Shown here: piece after piece, positions 8,113 through 17,231 of the stretch
Layout of the letters: each line of letters begins with the position of its first letter
Numbering within the stretch: the first letter of the stretch is position 1
From: Peribacillus muralis
GTDB lineage: Bacteria > Bacillota > Bacilli > Bacillales > DSM-1321
Direction of reading: 5' to 3'
Assembly (NCBI RefSeq): GCF_001645685.2
Contig: NZ_CP017080.1
Coordinates: forward strand, 2,036,001-2,100,000
Length of the DNA: 64,000 nt
Notes under the pieces: model-generated
The model's input: only the letters and a program-made list of their open reading frames with translations
What the model was told of the DNA's origin: nothing
Databases searched by the model: none
Made by a program: the position numbers and the translations under genes

Positions 8113-8166
8113 GCATAAATGAAAGAAGGGGTTCGGAGTAGTCCGAACCCCTTCTTTCATTTATGC
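8113..8166. terminator. 25-bp perfect hairpin with 4-base loop
   Basis: Arms 8113-8137 and 8142-8166 are perfect reverse complements with loop GTAG. The T-rich part lies inside the arms rather than after them. It may terminate stray transcription ahead of sbcD, or be a small mobile hairpin. Confidence 0.6.
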
Positions 8167-8274
8167 CGCAGATTAGGAAGAGTGGTAAAAATTAGAACGT
8201 TTGTGCCCAATCGATGCTATTCTATGAAATTTTGCTATAATAATAGTAAGTAAAAATGAGGACGGAGTGAAACT

Positions 8275-9420
8275 ATGAAATTTATCCATACGGCGGATTG
8301 GCATTTAGGGAAAATCGTTCACGGTGTACATATGACTGAGGATCAAAGGTATGCTCTGCTGCAATTCATAAATATAGTGGAGGAAGAAAAACCGGATGCG
8401 GTCGTGATTGCTGGGGACTTATATGATCGTTCGGTTCCGCCTATTGAAGCGGTGGAGCTACTCGATGAAATCCTTTATACGATTAATGTGAAAATGAACA
8501 TACCGATCGTTGCTATATCGGGAAACCATGATTCGGCACAACGGCTTTCCTTCGGTTCATCATGGTATCGCCATAGTCAATTATACATTCAGGGGAAATT
8601 AACAAAAACCTGTGAGCCGGTTCGCATCAAGGGCGTGAATTTTTATTGCGTTCCATATGCTGAACCTGGGACGGTTCGCCATCTATTTGAAGATGATAGC
8701 ATCCATTCGCATCAAGACGCCATGAAAAGGATAACCGGAAAGATAGCGGAGAATCTCAATAAGGATGAACCGAATGTCTTTGTAGGGCATGCCTTTGTTT
8801 TAGGCGGCAAAACGAGTGATTCGGAGCGTGTTTTGTCAGTAGGCGGATCAGGCTGCGTTACCTCGGACCTATTCGATGCGTTCGATTATACGGCACTCGG
8901 TCATTTGCATAGTCCAGATGCAATTCGTCATCCCAAAGTTTTTTACTCCGGGTCTCTGCTGAAATATTCATTCTCTGAGGCCAAGCAAAAAAAATCGCTT
9001 TCCATCGTCGACATGAATGAGGATGGTAGCTTTGAACTAAGCTATCGATCCTTGGCACCTAAGCTGGATATGAGGGAAATAGCAGGAACGATGGAGGAAC
9101 TGCTTGACCCTGCCTTTTATCAATTGCAACAACAGGATGACTACTTGAAAATAACCCTGAATGATGAGGGCTCGCTCATCGATCCGATTAATCGGTTACG
9201 CCAAATATACCCGAATGTACTTCACCTTGAGAGAAAATGGGATTTGACCGATCTGAGAAGAAAAAAAGCCTTCTCCTCTATCAAGGATGAACAGAAATCG
9301 GAGCTTGATCTGTTTGAATCGTTTTACCAGGAAATGACCGATCGCAATTTCGATTCCCAAAAACAAGATTTGATGGTTTCGGTAATCGAAGCCGTTAAGA
9401 AAGAGGAGGCCTTGAAATGA
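8275..9420 (+). CDS. sbcD: Exonuclease SbcD (Mre11-type nuclease subunit)
   Basis: 381 aa. The calcineurin-like phosphoesterase motifs occur in order: TADWHLGK (8-15), GDLYDRSVPP, GNHDS, and GHLHS, all binding the two catalytic metal ions. SbcD pairs with SbcC to cut hairpins and protein-blocked DNA ends. ATG 8275 follows GGAGTG. Its stop overlaps the sbcC start by four bases, implying translational coupling. Confidence 0.95.
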   Translation: MKFIHTADWHLGKIVHGVHMTEDQRYALLQFINIVEEEKPDAVVIAGDLYDRSVPPIEAVELLDEILYTINVKMNIPIVAISGNHDSAQRLSFGSSWYRHSQLYIQGKLTKTCEPVRIKGVNFYCVPYAEPGTVRHLFEDDSIHSHQDAMKRITGKIAENLNKDEPNVFVGHAFVLGGKTSDSERVLSVGGSGCVTSDLFDAFDYTALGHLHSPDAIRHPKVFYSGSLLKYSFSEAKQKKSLSIVDMNEDGSFELSYRSLAPKLDMREIAGTMEELLDPAFYQLQQQDDYLKITLNDEGSLIDPINRLRQIYPNVLHLERKWDLTDLRRKKAFSSIKDEQKSELDLFESFYQEMTDRNFDSQKQDLMVSVIEAVKKEEALK

Positions 9421-12400
9421 GACCACATATTTTAACGATGCAGGCATTCGGGCCTTATGCTGGAAGGGAAACCATTGATTTCAATTCCCTTGGGGAGCGG
9501 ACGATGTTTGTCATCTCTGGTAAGACAGGTGCAGGAAAAACAACCATATTTGATGGAATAAGCTTTGCGATATATGGAAAGGCAAGCGGAGAAGACCGTA
9601 GCGGTCAAGATTTGCGGAGCCAATTTGCCGAAGATGATATGTTGACGGAAGTCTCGCTGCAATTCACCTTGCGCGGGAAAACCTACTTAGTGATCCGGTC
9701 ACCACAGCAGGAACGGAAGAAAAAGGCTGGCGAAGGAACGACAACTGTCGGGGCGAAGGCTGAATTATATGAAATTTTGGCTGATGGGAATAAATTGCTT
9801 GGTGCAAATGTCCGTGAGGTTGAAGAGAAAATCAAATCACTCATTGGGCTTGATGCAAATCAATTTCGACAAATCCTGATGATTCCGCAGAATGAATTCC
9901 GAAAACTGCTAACTTCAGATAGCAAAGATAAGGAACAGATTCTTCAGAAGTTATTTCATACAGAGCTTTATAAACGGATAGAAGAAAAATTAAAAGAAGA
10001 AGCGTCCGTCCTTAAGCGGAAAAGCGAAAAAAGCGCGCAGCGGCGAATCGAATTGATGAAGGGAATCAAAGCGGGCATTCATGAAGAATTGCAGGCGCAG
10101 CTGCAAGGGGAAGAGCCTAACGAACAGCAAGTCCTTCCCCTTTTACAGGATGTCATAACGGACGCGAGTGAAAGAGGCAAACAATTAAAAGAACAAATCG
10201 AAGAAAAACAGAAGGCCCGTGATCAAGTAAATCAAGAGCTTTCAAAAGCGGCAGATTTGCTGAACAGTTTTTCGGACAAAGAGAAATTACGAAAAGAGAA
10301 GGAGGATCTTGAAGCTAGGCAGCCGGAAATGGAATTAGTGAAGCAGCGAATCAAAATGGCACAAAAAGCGGCGTCGCTTGAAAAGCAGGAACAATATTAT
10401 TTGCGGATCGGCAAGCAAGTGCATGATGCGAATGAAGAGCTGCAAAAGCTAGGCGAGCAGGCGGAGGGGCTGCAAGCAGAGCGCAAGGAGAAGCAGGATA
10501 CCTATGACAAGGAAATGCTGAAGGAAAATGAAAGGGAGCAGGCCATACGTAATGTGCACCAGCTTGAGCAGGTAAAAGGGGCCGTCATGACGTTTGCCAG
10601 TTTAACAGCCCAAGTCACTTTGGATGAAAAAGAATGGAAGTATAGTAAAGAGCTCCGTGAAAAAAATACGGCCGATTATCAGCAAGTTGAAGCGGACGCA
10701 GAGAAGGTGGCAGTTGAAAAAAACGAAGCGGAAAAAGCGGCGGTCCTCCATCGGGAGAAGGAAATGGAATCAGAAAAAGTGAATCGATCGTTAATGAAAA
10801 TGAAAAAGCTTCAAGAGGTATTCACCGAGATTCAAAATACGAAGCGGATTATGGATGATAAGAATAAAAGGTTCCAGGAGGTTCAACGAATCCTGGGTTT
10901 AGAGAAAGAGAAGCTGGAAGGACTCAATCATAGGTGGCGTTCAGGTCAGGCGGGCATGCTTGCTTCGATGTTGCATTCTGGGGAAAATTGTCCTGTTTGC
11001 GGCTCGGAAAGCCATCCAAAACCAGCACGGATGCATGAGGATATGCCGACGGATATGGAACTGAAAGAGCAGGAAAATAAGCTTAAAATGGCAGAACGAC
11101 AAAAAAGCCAAGCGGAAAGCGATTATTATCAGTCTGTATCCAAATATGATGCACTAGTCGCCTCCTCTCAGGAAAAATCACGGGACCTACAGGCTGACAT
11201 GCCCCAATTCAAACGTGAAGATATCGATCATCTTTTGAGTCAATTCATTAAAATAGGAGAAGCGCTCCATTCGCAACTAACGGTGTTGACGCAAAAAAAA
11301 TCCGGGGTGTCAGAGATGGAAACAAGGCTGCTTGCTTTAAAAGAAAAGGCAGCCAAGCTAAAAGATAATCTGGTCACCTTGGAAAGAAACGAAGACCAAG
11401 CTAAAACAAGATACATTGAAAACTCAACGAAATTAGCAGGCTTAACCGATTCGCTTCCAGATGGAATCCGGACTGAGGATGAATATGTTGCCAGCTATCG
11501 AATCGCCGTGAAAACACAGAAACAATTACAGACTGCCTTGGAAGATGCACAGAAAAACCTTCAATTGGTGAAGGAAAAAGAATCGGTCATCCAGGCAAAG
11601 AAAGAGTCCAGAAGCGGAAATATAGAGGCACTAAACGAAGAGTTGAAAGCCGAGCGGGAAAAGTTCATTGCGGATATGACTCATCAAGGCTTTTCCAATT
11701 ATAAAGAATATACCGCAGCGAAAAAATCGGAAGCGGCCCTCGGAAACCTGGAAGAGCAAGTACAGCAGTATAATCAAAATTGGCAAAGCATTTTAAGTTT
11801 ATTCCATGATCTGGAGATGAAATTAAAAGATGTCGTCAAACCGGATATGGAAGGATTGAGGAAGACCTTTGAATTCATAAATGAAGAACTGGAGTCATTG
11901 CGCCAAAATTTCAATCAATTACTTGCAGAAAAACAGACGAACGAAGAAATCGAGAGTAAATTGGCTCAAATCAGGGAAGATCAGAAAAGTCTCGATGAAA
12001 GGTATAGTATCGTCGGTCATTTATCAGAAATCTCCAAAGGTCAAAATTCCTTCAGGATCACGTTTGAACGATATGTTTTGGCAGCCTTTTTAGATGACAT
12101 TCTAAAAGAAGCCAATTCAAGATTGCTGAAAATGACCAGCGGCCGTTACCAGCTGCTGCGTAAGCTGGATCCTACACGCAGGAATATTCAGAGCGGGCTG
12201 GAATTATCTGTGTATGACCAATATACAGGGCAGGAGAGGCATGTCAAAACTCTATCTGGAGGAGAGAGCTTTAAGGCGTCGCTTGCGCTCGCTCTAGGTC
12301 TTGCGGATGTTGTCCAGCAGAATGCGGGCGGAATATCGCTTGAGACGATGTTCATCGATGAAGGATTTGGCACGCTCGATCCCGAATCACTGGAGCAGGC

Positions 12401-12548
12401 GATTGAAGCATTAATGGAGATACAAAGCACAGGGAGGTTAGTCGGAATCATATCGCACGTTCCTGAATTGAAGGAAAGGATCGATGCCCAGCTCCAAGTC
12501 ATTTCGACGCAAAAGGGCAGCCGCACGGCCTTTCACTTTGCTGGATAG
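9417..12548 (+). CDS. sbcC: Exonuclease SbcC (Rad50-type ATPase subunit)
   Basis: 1043 aa with the SMC/Rad50 layout: Walker A GKTGAGKTT (35-43), long coiled coils, a zinc hook CPVC (525-528), a second coiled coil, the ABC signature LSGGESFKA and Walker B MFIDEGFGTLD near the C-terminus. With SbcD it forms a DNA tether and ATP-driven nuclease. It overlaps sbcD by ATGA and ends before a strong terminator. All ATPase motifs look intact. Confidence 0.95.
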   Translation: MRPHILTMQAFGPYAGRETIDFNSLGERTMFVISGKTGAGKTTIFDGISFAIYGKASGEDRSGQDLRSQFAEDDMLTEVSLQFTLRGKTYLVIRSPQQERKKKAGEGTTTVGAKAELYEILADGNKLLGANVREVEEKIKSLIGLDANQFRQILMIPQNEFRKLLTSDSKDKEQILQKLFHTELYKRIEEKLKEEASVLKRKSEKSAQRRIELMKGIKAGIHEELQAQLQGEEPNEQQVLPLLQDVITDASERGKQLKEQIEEKQKARDQVNQELSKAADLLNSFSDKEKLRKEKEDLEARQPEMELVKQRIKMAQKAASLEKQEQYYLRIGKQVHDANEELQKLGEQAEGLQAERKEKQDTYDKEMLKENEREQAIRNVHQLEQVKGAVMTFASLTAQVTLDEKEWKYSKELREKNTADYQQVEADAEKVAVEKNEAEKAAVLHREKEMESEKVNRSLMKMKKLQEVFTEIQNTKRIMDDKNKRFQEVQRILGLEKEKLEGLNHRWRSGQAGMLASMLHSGENCPVCGSESHPKPARMHEDMPTDMELKEQENKLKMAERQKSQAESDYYQSVSKYDALVASSQEKSRDLQADMPQFKREDIDHLLSQFIKIGEALHSQLTVLTQKKSGVSEMETRLLALKEKAAKLKDNLVTLERNEDQAKTRYIENSTKLAGLTDSLPDGIRTEDEYVASYRIAVKTQKQLQTALEDAQKNLQLVKEKESVIQAKKESRSGNIEALNEELKAEREKFIADMTHQGFSNYKEYTAAKKSEAALGNLEEQVQQYNQNWQSILSLFHDLEMKLKDVVKPDMEGLRKTFEFINEELESLRQNFNQLLAEKQTNEEIESKLAQIREDQKSLDERYSIVGHLSEISKGQNSFRITFERYVLAAFLDDILKEANSRLLKMTSGRYQLLRKLDPTRRNIQSGLELSVYDQYTGQERHVKTLSGGESFKASLALALGLADVVQQNAGGISLETMFIDEGFGTLDPESLEQAIEALMEIQSTGRLVGIISHVPELKERIDAQLQVISTQKGSRTAFHFAG

Positions 12549-12556
12549 TTCAAGAT

Positions 12557-12607
12557 AAAAAGAATGGCCATGGAGCAAAAATACGCTCATGGCCATTCTT
12601 TTTTTTG
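12557..12607. terminator. Bidirectional terminator between sbcC and the Hsp20-like gene
   Basis: AAGAATGGCCATG and CATGGCCATTCTT pair and are flanked by A and T tracts on both sides, so the hairpin can serve both convergent genes. Confidence 0.9.
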
Positions 12608-12621
12608 TTATGATGAACGAA

Positions 12622-13029
12622 CTACTCAATATTAATATCCTCTGCTTTTTTTCCGGGGGAAAACTTATGGATGCGAATCACCAAAATGGGATTCGAGAAT
12701 TCAGCGGTAATCCTGCGTGTGCAAATCGAAAAGGGGAAGGGGATGTTTCTCTGTGAGGGAGTTGTATCCGCTTTATTATCAATAAAAGGCTTATGAGCTT
12801 CGTCCACGATGATCGATAGTTCATTATCACTTAAGCACACCTTAATATCCTCGACATCATGATTTTCCAAAACCGCCTCCACCATATACTCATCGTCATT
12901 TTCGTATATATCAATTGAAAAAAGCTGATGATCCAACGCACAAGTTTCCGGATCCAGAAAAAATTTTTTCACCCATTCATCAAACTTTTCAACCTCATTC
13001 ATTTGCGATCCATGTTGATAGTCTTGCAT
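12622..13029 (-). CDS. Hsp20/alpha-crystallin-like protein (possible spore coat type)
   Basis: Starting at ATG 13029 (GGGGGT nine bases upstream) the protein has 135 aa with an alpha-crystallin-like beta-sandwich: FSIDIYENDDEYMVEAVLE, then LSDNELSIIVDEA and a C-terminal LVIRIHK strand. The final IxI/V anchor of classical small heat-shock proteins is replaced by EDINIE. In B. subtilis the alpha-crystallin-like coat protein gene cotM lies just after yneK; here this gene is 5 kb away, so a CotM- or CotP-type role is only a suggestion. Confidence 0.7.
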   Translation of the reverse strand: MQDYQHGSQMNEVEKFDEWVKKFFLDPETCALDHQLFSIDIYENDDEYMVEAVLENHDVEDIKVCLSDNELSIIVDEAHKPFIDNKADTTPSQRNIPFPFSICTRRITAEFSNPILVIRIHKFSPGKKAEDINIE

Positions 13030-13354
13030 TTTTTGATACCCCCGGTTTTCCTTTGTTTGTATTATATGTCCGCAGGATGGTGATTGGTGATTGGAAAAGT
13101 GAAAATGAGTACATAAAAGAACCGAGCCCAAACTGTACTGCTTCTTGAAATTGTTCAAAGTGATGCATTAGGAAAGCATCTGCCATGCACCTCACTTTAT
13201 AATGCGCCGAGCTTTATATTTTGTAAGGCGGGTAGGACCTATATATACAAATGAGTTAGACCTTTCTTTAGTCATTTAATGGAAGGCTACAGTATGTATT
13301 CTTTAATAGCTTCGGACATCAGACAAAAGGGAAATGAAATGAAGCTGATCAATT

Positions 13355-13903
13355 TCAATTCTTATGTTTCAAAATTCCATAATGAACAAGGTCTTCATAT
13401 TGTTTTTCTTTCATGATATGTTCTCTTAAAACACCTTCTTTTCTCATTCCTATTTTCTCTAAAACTCTTCCTGAAGCCGGATTTGAGCTAAAGTGACGAG
13501 CAAATACTTTATGATATTGCTTATTGGTAAAGGCAAATTCGAGTATGGCTAATCCAGCCTCGGTAGCATAACCTTTTCCCCAAAATTCTTCTCCAAGCCA
13601 ATAAGCGATTTCACCATTGTTAAAGTTTTGATTGTAAGATAATGCTATTGCTCCAAATAGTTTTCCTGTAACTTTATCTGTAATAGCAAATTCATAGGAA
13701 CTATTATCATTAAAATTATGAAGGTGATTTTCTATCCAGGATAAAGCGTCCTCCATGGAATAGGGATAGGGCAGATATAAAGTATTTTTGTAAATATTAT
13801 AATTATTACATAGATTGGTAACCTCCATTGCATCTGATGTTTGAAACAGTCTTAACAATAATCTTTTAGTAGTAATCGTTTTATTTAGGCTATCATAAAT
13901 CAA
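13355..13903 (-). CDS. GNAT acetyltransferase, RimJ/RimL-like
   Basis: The TTG at 13903 has GGGGGG six bases upstream, giving 182 aa. It has the RimL-type start TTKRLLLRLF, the EIAYWLGEEFWGKGYATEA acetyl-CoA pocket (G-x-G-x-A), and NPASGRVLEKIGM near the C-terminus. Such enzymes acetylate ribosomal or other N-termini, or small amines. It is AT-rich compared with its neighbours and has no operon partner. The substrate is unknown. Confidence 0.85.
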   Translation of the reverse strand: MIYDSLNKTITTKRLLLRLFQTSDAMEVTNLCNNYNIYKNTLYLPYPYSMEDALSWIENHLHNFNDNSSYEFAITDKVTGKLFGAIALSYNQNFNNGEIAYWLGEEFWGKGYATEAGLAILEFAFTNKQYHKVFARHFSSNPASGRVLEKIGMRKEGVLREHIMKEKQYEDLVHYGILKHKN

Positions 13904-14003
13904 ATTAATCCCCCCTGTGTTTACTTTAACATAAATATCCAAATTGGTTAGTTATTTAATATACATTCACTTTCTTCTATGAAAATCCATCAACTATATT
14001 AAT

Positions 14004-14080
14004 TCAATAATGAATTATATGATTATCAATGAATCCCTTGCAGTGTTGCTTTTATAGGTAATTAAAGTCAATAATGAATT
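14004..14080 (+). repeat. Direct repeat upstream of the sigma-54 promoter
   Basis: TCAATAATGAATT occurs at 14004-14016 and again at 14068-14080. The copies lie 97 and 33 bp before the -24 box, where an enhancer-binding activator could bind. This role is inferred from position only. Confidence 0.4.
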
Positions 14081-14112
14081 CTTATTATAGGCTACAAATG
14101 CCTGGCTCTAGC

Positions 14113-14130
14113 TTGGCATGCAAGTTGCAT
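14113..14130 (+). promoter_or_regulatory. Sigma-54 (SigL) -24/-12 promoter
   Basis: TTGGCATGCAAGTTGCAT carries GG and GC dinucleotides with exactly ten bases between them, the invariant spacing of sigma-54 promoters, and the hexamers TTGGCA and TTGCAT fit the consensus. It lies 57 bp before the first acyl-CoA ligase start. Confidence 0.85.
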
Positions 14131-14186
14131 GATAAATACGTAATGAAGATGCTTGACAGGAGAATCGTTTATATATGGAGGGATGA

Positions 14187-15800
14187 ATGGTGCGAAATAC
14201 GATAAGTCGACCGTGGGAGCGATGGTATGTAGGGAGAATGAAATCTATGAAGCTACCGGAAGTATCCGTGTATTCCTTACTTGAAAGGACTGCAAGGGAA
14301 TTTCCTCACCATACAGCCATCATTTATGAAGATCAAACGTTGGATTATCGCAATCTTAAAATGCAGGTCGACAAGCTAGCGGGTAAATGGAGGGAAATGG
14401 GTTTTACAAAAGGAGAGAGAATTGGCCTGATGATGGCCAACCATCCTTATTTCATCATCAGCTATTATGCCGCCCAGGCGCTTGGCCTGATCGTCGTGCA
14501 GACGAATCCCCTGTATACTCCAAGGGAGCTATTGCAAATCCTGCTGGACTCTGGTGCTCAATATATTGTATTTGATGAAACTGCAGCCAATACAGTAGAT
14601 GAAACGAAAGCGATATATGAGTTTGCCGTCTGCATGAAGGCAGGAGCTGATCAAAATGGGACATGCTCGCTTCAAGCCATGATTCAATCCGGGGATGCCA
14701 TTCAGGCGGCTGAAAGCATCAGCCCATTTGAAGATATTGCGGTCATTCAATATACAGGGGGTACCACCGGGAAGATGAAGGGAGCCATGCTGACCCACCA
14801 TAATTTGACCTCCAACGTCATTCAGAGCTATGAAATGTATGGCGATTCCATGATACCAGGAAAAGAGATCGTTTTGGCCGCGACACCCCTCTATCACGTT
14901 TATGCCATGACAAGTGCGATGAATCTCGGAATCTTTCTCGGGGCAACGATTCTACTAATTCCGAAATTCGATCTCCAGCAGGTTCTAGCCAACATTAAAA
15001 AATATCGCCCAACCTTTTTTCCAGGAGTGCCGAAGATGTATAATGCGTTCGTTAACCATCCTGAAATCGAAACATATGGACTGGATTGTTTAAAAAGCTG
15101 CTCTTGCGGCTCTGCGCCCCTTCCGGTTGAAGTGATTAAGCGCTTTGAGATGTTGACCGGTGCCCAGATAGGAGAGGGGTTCGGTTTATCGGAAGCATCG
15201 CCCTCCACCCACCGTAATCCTCCTTTCGGGAAAAGGAAAGTCGGCAGCATCGGCATTCCATTTCCAGGTACGGATTGCCTGATCATTGATGATGATAATA
15301 ACGAAGTTCCCAACACAAGTGTCGGTGAATTGCTGATTAAAGGTCCCCAAATCATGAAGGGATACTGGAATAACGAGGGTGAAACAAAAAAAGCCCTACA
15401 GAATGGCTGGCTATACACCGGCGACCTAGCCGTCATGGATGATGAAGGGTATTTCTATATAGTCGGCAGGAAAAAGGAAATGATAATCGTTGGTGGATTC
15501 AACATTTACCCGCAAGAGTTGGAAGGGGTCCTGTATGAACATCCAGCGATTAAGGAAGCTGCCGTCGTGGGCATCCCCCATAAAGAAAAAGGCGAAGTCG
15601 TAAAAGCTTTCATCGTCCCGAAAGAAAACGCTTCCATTGACATTGAAGAAATAGAAGGATATTGCTATTCCCAGCTTACGCCATACAAGGTGCCGAAAGT
15701 GTTTGAAATAAGAAATGAACTGCCGCGAAACACCGTCGGTAAGCTATTGAAAAGATTATTAGTAAAAGAAGAGCTTGAAAGGGAGGGGAAAAATGATTGA
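14187..15800 (+). CDS. Acyl-CoA ligase (AMP-forming), first copy
   Basis: 537 aa of the ANL superfamily. Visible are the phosphate loop YTGGTTGKMKGAM, the adenylate motif GYWNN-WLYTGDLAVMDDEGYF, the hinge GRKKEMII, and the C-terminal catalytic lysine in NTVGKLLKR. It activates a fatty or other carboxylic acid to its CoA thioester in the cytoplasm, feeding the thiolases downstream. ATG 14187 or the adjacent in-frame GTG 14190 are both possible starts after GGAGGG. It is first in the operon under the sigma-54 promoter. Chain length preference cannot be read from sequence. Confidence 0.9.
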   Translation: MVRNTISRPWERWYVGRMKSMKLPEVSVYSLLERTAREFPHHTAIIYEDQTLDYRNLKMQVDKLAGKWREMGFTKGERIGLMMANHPYFIISYYAAQALGLIVVQTNPLYTPRELLQILLDSGAQYIVFDETAANTVDETKAIYEFAVCMKAGADQNGTCSLQAMIQSGDAIQAAESISPFEDIAVIQYTGGTTGKMKGAMLTHHNLTSNVIQSYEMYGDSMIPGKEIVLAATPLYHVYAMTSAMNLGIFLGATILLIPKFDLQQVLANIKKYRPTFFPGVPKMYNAFVNHPEIETYGLDCLKSCSCGSAPLPVEVIKRFEMLTGAQIGEGFGLSEASPSTHRNPPFGKRKVGSIGIPFPGTDCLIIDDDNNEVPNTSVGELLIKGPQIMKGYWNNEGETKKALQNGWLYTGDLAVMDDEGYFYIVGRKKEMIIVGGFNIYPQELEGVLYEHPAIKEAAVVGIPHKEKGEVVKAFIVPKENASIDIEEIEGYCYSQLTPYKVPKVFEIRNELPRNTVGKLLKRLLVKEELEREGKND

Positions 15801-15891
15801 GGAAAGAAACGGATGCCATATACCTGTCACCTCGATCCTTTCGAGAGGGAATGCGGGCTTGTGAAGGTAGATACAAAAAGGAGGGTTTGAT

Positions 15892-17166
15892 ATGCGTTGG
15901 GTTGTTCTCATTCTATTATTCTTTGGTGCTGTCATTAATTTTGCGGATAAATCGATAGTAGGGCTGGCAGCTGTTCCCATCATGAAGGAATTCAATCTTT
16001 CCTACGCGGAGTGGGGTCTTGTCGGAAGCAGTTATTATTGGCTCTATCCCGTAACGGGGGTTTTTGGAGCAGCATGGGCTGACAGACTTGGGGCAAAAAA
16101 AGTGCTTGGATTCATCATGTTGACATGGACTGTACTGCAATTCGGTGTTTTGGCCATAGCCGCGCTGCCATTTCTCATTCTTTACAGGATTTTACTGGGT
16201 GCATTCGAAGGGCCTTACAGTCCAATCGCATACAGCCATGCCGATAAGTGGTTTCCCCCGAAGCTAAAAGGGTTTGCCAATTCAGTGGTCGTTGGCGGGG
16301 GGACGGTCGGTGCGATGATCGTGGCGCCCATCCTCGTTTCCTTAATTACGATATTCGGATGGAAGGTTGCCTTTGCCGTACTTGGGGCAGCAAGCCTTGT
16401 TTGGTTCTTCCTTTTTCAATTTTTAACAAAGGAAAACCCAGTCGAAGTGCATGAACAGCAAAAGAAAAAGAAAGCAAAGCTGGAAAAAATCAAATGGAAG
16501 GACTTCTTGGTGCTACTGGGATCACCTACCGCTTTATTCACTACTCTCGCTTACTTTTCCACTTATATTTTAGTCGTCTGGTTTTCGGTTTGGCTCCCGA
16601 TTTATTTAGTGGAAGCCGTCAAAATGACTCCAGGGCAAATGGGGACGAGCGTAGCAGTAATCGGCGTCATTTCCGTATGTATTTATATGGGGGTTTCGAT
16701 GATATCCGATCATCTATTCAAGAAGAATCAAAACTGGCGATCGTCAAGGGTATTCGTCGTTGCGGGATCCATGATCCTAGGGGCCTTGTTTTTTTCATCG
16801 ATCATGATTTTTCAAAATCCGATCTGGGTGATCGGTGCCATGTGTTTAGCGAAAGGACTGACCTATGCCATTTTGCCGATCGGGCCAACGATCATGATCA
16901 ATGAAATGCAAGAGCGAGGTGGATTGATGACGAGCATCCTCACCTCATCAGGCAACATAGCAGGCATCATTGCCCCTCTTGTAACAGGGTATATCATAAG
17001 CTTGGCTGGAGGTAACCAGCTATTGGGCTATAATCTATCGATTTTGTTCATGGCGACGCTTGTCTTGGTCTTTGGCATCTTATTTGCCTTATTCGTAAAA
17101 CCTGTCAAGTCAACCAGGGATCGAACAAATGAACATACAGGGGACATGGACCTTAAGTCCTCATAA
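15892..17166 (+). CDS. MFS transporter, ACS (anion:cation symporter) type
   Basis: 424 aa with 12 predicted helices. The N-terminal INFADKSIVGLAAVPIMKEF and the loop AWADRLGAKK are typical of the ACS subfamily that takes up organic anions such as hexuronates, glucarate or aromatic acids by proton symport. ATG 15892 follows AAGGAGG. Its place between an acyl-CoA ligase and a thiolase suggests it imports the acid that the operon degrades (inference). Confidence 0.87.
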   Translation: MRWVVLILLFFGAVINFADKSIVGLAAVPIMKEFNLSYAEWGLVGSSYYWLYPVTGVFGAAWADRLGAKKVLGFIMLTWTVLQFGVLAIAALPFLILYRILLGAFEGPYSPIAYSHADKWFPPKLKGFANSVVVGGGTVGAMIVAPILVSLITIFGWKVAFAVLGAASLVWFFLFQFLTKENPVEVHEQQKKKKAKLEKIKWKDFLVLLGSPTALFTTLAYFSTYILVVWFSVWLPIYLVEAVKMTPGQMGTSVAVIGVISVCIYMGVSMISDHLFKKNQNWRSSRVFVVAGSMILGALFFSSIMIFQNPIWVIGAMCLAKGLTYAILPIGPTIMINEMQERGGLMTSILTSSGNIAGIIAPLVTGYIISLAGGNQLLGYNLSILFMATLVLVFGILFALFVKPVKSTRDRTNEHTGDMDLKSS

Positions 17167-17231
17167 GCAACGGAAAAGTGAGCAAGTTCCATAAGTTCGG
17201 TTGTGAGTTAAAAAAAGGGAGTGGATGAAAA

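Larger units (their letters stand above)
7856..8274. other. Gene-free stretch before sbcD
   Basis: No gene is supported. It holds a likely relic of a dispersed Bacillus repeat (about 8015-8050), a long perfect hairpin (8113-8166), and an AT-rich segment with TATAAT at 8242-8247 that probably serves sbcD. Confidence 0.6.

Noticed and set aside
8190..8205. GAACGTTTGTGC as a LexA box before sbcD
   Set aside because: One mismatch in the short GAAC-N4-GTTC core and no wider symmetry; chance is a sufficient explanation.
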